From Pseudomonadota bacterium (GTDB lineage Bacteria > Pseudomonadota > Alphaproteobacteria > Acetobacterales > Acetobacteraceae): a stretch of 8,246 nucleotides of DNA. The notes beneath the pieces were generated by a model. It searched no databases, had not been told where the DNA came from, and was given only the letters and a program-made list of their open reading frames with translations. This document shows positions 5,353 through 8,246 of the stretch, piece by piece. Positions within the stretch are counted from its first letter, which is position 1, and every line of letters starts with the position of its first letter. The DNA is taken from positions 1-8,246 of the forward strand of contig JAJZFF010000649.1 in NCBI GenBank assembly GCA_021805485.1, read 5' to 3'. The translations under genes were made by a program, and so were the position numbers.

Positions 5353-6222
5353 ATGGAGCTGACCCAGGTGCGCTATTTCGTCGCGCTGAGCCGGCTGCTG
5401 AACTTCACCCGCGCCGCCGAAGCCTGCAATGTGAGCCAGCCCGCGTTGACGCGCGCGATCCAGCGACTGGAGGACGAGCTTGGCGGACCGCTCGTCTTTC
5501 GCGAGCGGAACCTAACGCAACTGACCGAACTCGGCCGGGCGATGCTGCCGCATCTCGATGCGATGCTGGCCGCGGCCGACAATGCTGCGGCGCTGGCCGA
5601 GGCGCGGCGGCGGCAGCCGGTGGCGAGCCTGAAGATCGGACTCGGCCCCGGTGTCGGCGCTGCGGCGATCGCCGGTGCGGTGCGCGAGATCGCGACGCTG
5701 ATGCCCGATCTGATGGTTCGCTTCGAGGAGGCGGCCGCGGCGATGCTGGTCGAATCGATGCTCTCCGACATGCTGGACTGCGCGGTGCTGCCCGGCGACT
5801 GCGCCCTGCCGGAACGCTTCAATCACTGGAAACTCTATGACGAGGGCGCGGTCGCGGTGATGCCGCCGCAGCACCGGCTGGCGAATGCCGAAAGCGTTAC
5901 CGCCTCCGACCTGAACGGCGAGGTGCTGCTGCACGGCGAACGCTGCGGCGGCTTCGCCCAGGCGCTGTGCGCTGCCTGCGACGGGGGGTTCCGTGTGCGC
6001 CGTTGCGATGGCGGCACCGGGCACATGCTGGACCTCGTCGCGGCGGGGCTTGGCATCGCCATTCTTTCGGAGCGGATGGCGGTGCCGTCGCCGCTGGTGA
6101 CCTGCCGCCTCGCCGAGCCGCCGCTGAGCCGCGAGGTGCGCCTCGCCGCGATTGCCGGCCGGCCGCAGGGTCCGGCGGTGGCCGGGTTCATCAAGCTCTG
6201 CCGCGCCGGACGAGGCCTCTGA
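5353..6222 (+). CDS. LysR-family transcription regulator, cysteine-rich
   Basis: A 289-residue regulator of usual LysR length. The N-terminal winged helix-turn-helix is residues 1-60 (MELTQVRYFVALSRLLNFTRAA start, then VSQPALTRAIQRLE), followed by a linker helix and the effector domain at about 92-285. Nine cysteines occur (25, 143, 150, 198, 206, 209, 218, 251, 283), eight of them in the effector domain, and 198-218 are clustered where OxyR carries its C199/C208 switch. The following text, HMLDLVAAGLGIAILSERMAV (224-244), aligns well with the equivalent LysR/OxyR segment. A Cys at the 198 position is also common in non-redox LysR proteins, so I do not call it OxyR. It lies inside the cluster it probably controls, 5 bases after the peroxiredoxin-like gene and 80-86 bases before the AhpD-like gene. 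The ATG at 5353 gives the classic start. Confidence 0.92.
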   Translation: MELTQVRYFVALSRLLNFTRAAEACNVSQPALTRAIQRLEDELGGPLVFRERNLTQLTELGRAMLPHLDAMLAAADNAAALAEARRRQPVASLKIGLGPGVGAAAIAGAVREIATLMPDLMVRFEEAAAAMLVESMLSDMLDCAVLPGDCALPERFNHWKLYDEGAVAVMPPQHRLANAESVTASDLNGEVLLHGERCGGFAQALCAACDGGFRVRRCDGGTGHMLDLVAAGLGIAILSERMAVPSPLVTCRLAEPPLSREVRLAAIAGRPQGPAVAGFIKLCRAGRGL

Positions 6223-6242
6223 GCCGCCGCTGGCCGGTTGAT

Positions 6243-6276
6243 TTCCCCACCCCGCGCGCCGAATGTGCGGGGGGAA
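6243..6276. other. GC-rich hairpin between lysR and the AhpD-like gene
   Basis: CCCCGC (6250-6255) pairs with GCGGGG (6267-6272), and TTCC (6243-6246) with GGAA (6273-6276), leaving a small bulge and an 11-base loop. No T run follows. It could dampen read-through into the next gene, or serve as an operator; the sequence does not decide. Confidence 0.3.
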
Positions 6277-6293
6277 GCGAACCCAATCCGCCG

Positions 6294-6300
6294 AAGGGGG
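6294..6300 (+). promoter_or_regulatory. Shine-Dalgarno site bearing on the AhpD-like start
   Basis: AAGGGGG, one base off AAGGAGG, lies 8 bases before the ATG at 6309 but only 2 bases before the ATG at 6303. The spacing favours 6309. Confidence 0.55.
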
Positions 6301-6308
6301 CAATGCCG

Positions 6309-6899
6309 ATGAACGACTTGCAGCAGGATGCGATCAGCCGGTTTCCGGTGCCCGACCTCGCCTCGCTTCCCGCGGATATTCGCGAGAAGATCCTCGCCGT
6401 GCAGGAGAAGGCAGGCTTCGTGCCGAACGTGTTCCTCGCGCTCGCTCACCGGCCCGACGAGTTCCGCGCCTTCTTCGCCTATCATGACGCGCTGATGCTC
6501 CGCCCGGCCGGGCTGAGCAAGGCGGAGCGCGAGATGATCGTGGTCGCGACCTCGGGCGCCAATCACTGCCTCTATTGCGTGGTGGCGCACGGGGCGATCC
6601 TGCGGATTTATGCGAAGGACCCGGAAATCGCCGACCGGCTCGCGGTCAATCCGGGCAAGGCGCGGCTGACCCCGCGCCAGCGCGCGATGATCGATTACGC
6701 GATGAAGGTCGCGACCGCGTCGGACACGGTTGGGCCGGACGATCACGCGGCGCTCCACGAACAGGGGTTCGACGCCGACGAGATCTGGGATATCGGCGCG
6801 ATTGCGGCGTTCTTCGCGATGTCGAACCGGCTTGCCAACATGGCCGGGATGCAGCCCAATCCGGAATTCTTCGCGATGGGTCGGCTGCCGAAAGCCTGA
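6309..6899 (+). CDS. AhpD-like carboxymuconolactone decarboxylase family protein (peroxidase-related enzyme)
   Basis: A 196-residue protein (198 if the ATG at 6303 is used). It opens with FPVPDLASLPADIREKI and EKAGFVPNVFLALAHRP, typical of the peroxidase-related branch of the CMD/AhpD family. The active-site pattern E-x11-C-x2-C-x3-H is complete: E75, C87, C90 and H94 in NHCLYCVVAH (numbering from 6309). In AhpD these residues form the redox-active disulfide and proton relay that reduce AhpC or peroxides. The C-terminal half (TPRQRAMIDYAMKVAT, then AAFFAMSNRLANM) is the usual helical bundle. It sits downstream of the LysR and peroxiredoxin-like genes and may be the reducing partner of the latter, which is inference. 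Its stop is only 4 bases from the convergent ugpC stop, leaving no room for a terminator. Confidence 0.9.
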   Translation: MNDLQQDAISRFPVPDLASLPADIREKILAVQEKAGFVPNVFLALAHRPDEFRAFFAYHDALMLRPAGLSKAEREMIVVATSGANHCLYCVVAHGAILRIYAKDPEIADRLAVNPGKARLTPRQRAMIDYAMKVATASDTVGPDDHAALHEQGFDADEIWDIGAIAAFFAMSNRLANMAGMQPNPEFFAMGRLPKA

Positions 6900-6903
6900 A
6901 CTT

Positions 6904-7974
6904 TCAGCCGGATTCGAGGCGCCGGGCGGACTCGCCGTCAAAGACATGGAGCTGCGAGGCGGGCAGGTCGGCGCCGAGTTCGGCGGCGTCCGGCGCCTGT
7001 CCGCTGACGCGGATCGCGAAGGCTTCGCCATTGGCGAGATGGCCGTGCAGCAGGGTTTCCGAGCCGAGCGGCTCGACGAGGTCGATCGCGACGCGCAGGG
7101 CGTCGGGCGATGTGGAGAGGGCCACGTGCTGCGGGCGGATGCCGATCGTCACCGCCCGACCCTCGTCTCCCCATGAGCCGGCGGGAAGCGCGATCTCCGG
7201 CCCGGCATCGAGCCGCGCGCAGCGTCCCTCCGGCCCGAGGCGTGCAGCGCAGAAATTCATCGCCGGTTCGCCGATGAAACCGGCGACATAGGTATCCGCC
7301 GGATGGGCGAAGACCTCGACCGGCGGGGCGATCTGCGCGGCGCGGCCCTGGTGCATGACGATCAGCCGGTCGGCGAGCGTCATCGCCTCGATCTGGTCGT
7401 GGGTGACGTAGAGGCTGGTGACATTGAGGCGTTTCTGCAGCTTGCGGATGTCGGCGCGCACCTGCACGCGCAGCCTGGCGTCGAGGTTGGAGAGCGGCTC
7501 GTCGAACAGGAACAGCTTCGGCTCGCGCACGATGGCGCGCCCCATGGCGACGCGCTGGCGCTGGCCGCCGGAGAGCGCGCGCGGCTTGCGGCCGAGCAGT
7601 TCCGAAAGCCCCAGCGTGTCGGCGGCATCCTCCACCCGGCGGGCGATCTCGGCCTTCGCCATGCCCTTCAGCTTAAGCCCGTAGGCCATGTTGTCGAACA
7701 CGCTCATGTGCGGATAGAGCGCGTAGTTCTGGAACACCATCGCGATGTCGCGCTTGGAGGGATCGACATCGGTGATGTCGCGCCCATCGAGCAGGATGCG
7801 GCCGCTGCTCGGCGCCTCCAGCCCCGCGACGAGGCGCAGCAGGGTCGACTTGCCGCAGCCCGAGGCGCCGACGATGACCAGCATCTCGCCATCGGCGAGG
7901 CGCAGGTCGATGCCGTGCAGCACGGTCGTCCGGCCGAAGCTCTTGGTCAGTCCCTGCAGTTCCAGCGTTGCCAT
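6904..7974 (-). CDS. ugpC: ABC importer ATPase UgpC (glycerol-3-phosphate type)
   Basis: A 356-residue ATPase, the same length as E. coli UgpC. The nucleotide-binding domain (1 to about 235) has Walker A GASGCGKST (36-44), Q-loop Q82, signature LSGGQ (134-138), Walker B LFLFDEP (154-160) and switch H192. The rest is the MalK/UgpC-type regulatory OB/TOBE domain, including IGEPAMNF and TIGIRPQHV. Its ATG shares one base with the ugpE stop (TAATG), so the two are translationally coupled. UgpC powers UgpA/UgpE to import sn-glycerol-3-phosphate or glycerophosphodiesters delivered by UgpB. MalK-family ATPases are alike, so the substrate rests mainly on the UgpE-like neighbour; another sugar or polyol is possible. 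Confidence 0.9.
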   Translation of the reverse strand: MATLELQGLTKSFGRTTVLHGIDLRLADGEMLVIVGASGCGKSTLLRLVAGLEAPSSGRILLDGRDITDVDPSKRDIAMVFQNYALYPHMSVFDNMAYGLKLKGMAKAEIARRVEDAADTLGLSELLGRKPRALSGGQRQRVAMGRAIVREPKLFLFDEPLSNLDARLRVQVRADIRKLQKRLNVTSLYVTHDQIEAMTLADRLIVMHQGRAAQIAPPVEVFAHPADTYVAGFIGEPAMNFCAARLGPEGRCARLDAGPEIALPAGSWGDEGRAVTIGIRPQHVALSTSPDALRVAIDLVEPLGSETLLHGHLANGEAFAIRVSGQAPDAAELGADLPASQLHVFDGESARRLESG

Positions 7975-8246
7975 TACTTGTCCGTTTCGGTGAGGCCGGC
8001 GACGAACCAGCGCTGCATCGCCACCACGACGAAGACCGGCGGCACGATGGCGAGGATGGTCGCCGCCATGACGAGGTTCCAGGGCGTGAGCTGGTCCGAG
8101 GTGATCATCTGCACGATGCCGAGCACGATCGTGTCGAGCCGCCCGTTGGTCGCGACCAGCAGCGGCCAGAGATACTGGTTCCAGCCATAGACGAACAGGA
8201 TCACGAACAGGGCGGCGAGATTGGCGCCGGAGACCGGCAGCAGGAT
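7974..8246 (-). CDS. ugpE: ABC importer permease UgpE, C-terminal 90 residues, 5' end outside the window
   Basis: Ninety residues are visible and the frame is open at the window edge. They begin with ILLP, the end of the EAA loop that docks on the ATPase. Two further membrane segments follow (about 11-31 and 58-77) and the tail is MQRWFVAGLTETDK. The segments FVYGWNQYLWPLL and PWNLVMAATILAIVPP and the tail closely resemble the end of E. coli UgpE, which I recall ending in RWFVRGLVETEK. The TAA stop overlaps the ugpC ATG. ugpA and the binding protein ugpB would be expected upstream, beyond base 8246; the operon promoter is therefore not visible. Confidence 0.88.
   Translation of the reverse strand: MLLPVSGANLAALFVILFVYGWNQYLWPLLVATNGRLDTIVLGIVQMITSDQLTPWNLVMAATILAIVPPVFVVVAMQRWFVAGLTETDK

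Noticed and set aside
5967..6308. N-terminal extension of the AhpD-like gene into lysR
   Set aside because: The extension is an out-of-frame reading of lysR and of the intergenic hairpin. Family similarity starts just after 6309.

Overview
The window is GC-rich, densely packed bacterial DNA with ATGA and TAATG gene overlaps. The gene families (sCache-type chemoreceptor, HPF with a cold-shock domain, CbpA/CbpM, Ugp transporter) and an FNR/FixK-like box fit an alphaproteobacterium. Acetobacteraceae/Rhodospirillales is my best guess, but it rests on general resemblance only. I see no rRNA, tRNA, CRISPR array, transposase or phage gene, and codon use looks uniform.

Layout. (1) 1-694, minus: the N-terminal half of a chemoreceptor with an sCache_2-type sensor, cut by the window edge. 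(2) 695-850: a divergent promoter region with a perfect TTGAC-N4-GTCAA box placed as in a class II FNR/FixK promoter. (3) 851-2732, plus: a stress operon of an HPF/RaiA domain fused to a cold-shock domain, a CbpA-type DnaJ co-chaperone, and its modulator CbpM. (4) 2708-4065, minus: a two-gene redox module of a four-histidine b-type membrane cytochrome followed by an MsrP(YedY)-like molybdopterin oxidoreductase with a Tat signal and a lipobox. (5) 4260-4556, plus, divergent from the module: a small secreted protein made almost entirely of Met-Gly-His repeats. (6) 4691-6899, plus: a peroxiredoxin-like protein, a cysteine-rich LysR regulator and an AhpD-like carboxymuconolactone-decarboxylase-family protein. 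(7) 6904-8246, minus: ugpC and the 3' end of ugpE of a glycerol-3-phosphate type ABC importer.

How the parts may work together. Region 3 reads as a low-oxygen or stationary-phase survival operon that silences ribosomes, binds RNA and tunes DnaK. Regions 4 and 5 resemble in logic the Azospira MrpX-YedY1 system, in which a methionine-rich periplasmic peptide absorbs hypochlorite and a YedY-type enzyme re-reduces it. Here the peptide is Met/His-rich, the enzyme looks like an inner-membrane lipoprotein, and the electron donor is a b561-like cytochrome rather than MsrQ. A SilE-like Ag/Cu-binding role for the peptide is the main alternative. Region 6 is probably a peroxide/thiol-redox cluster whose regulator carries cysteines near the positions of the OxyR switch. 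Much of the window can therefore be read as a stress-defence block between a chemoreceptor and a transporter operon.
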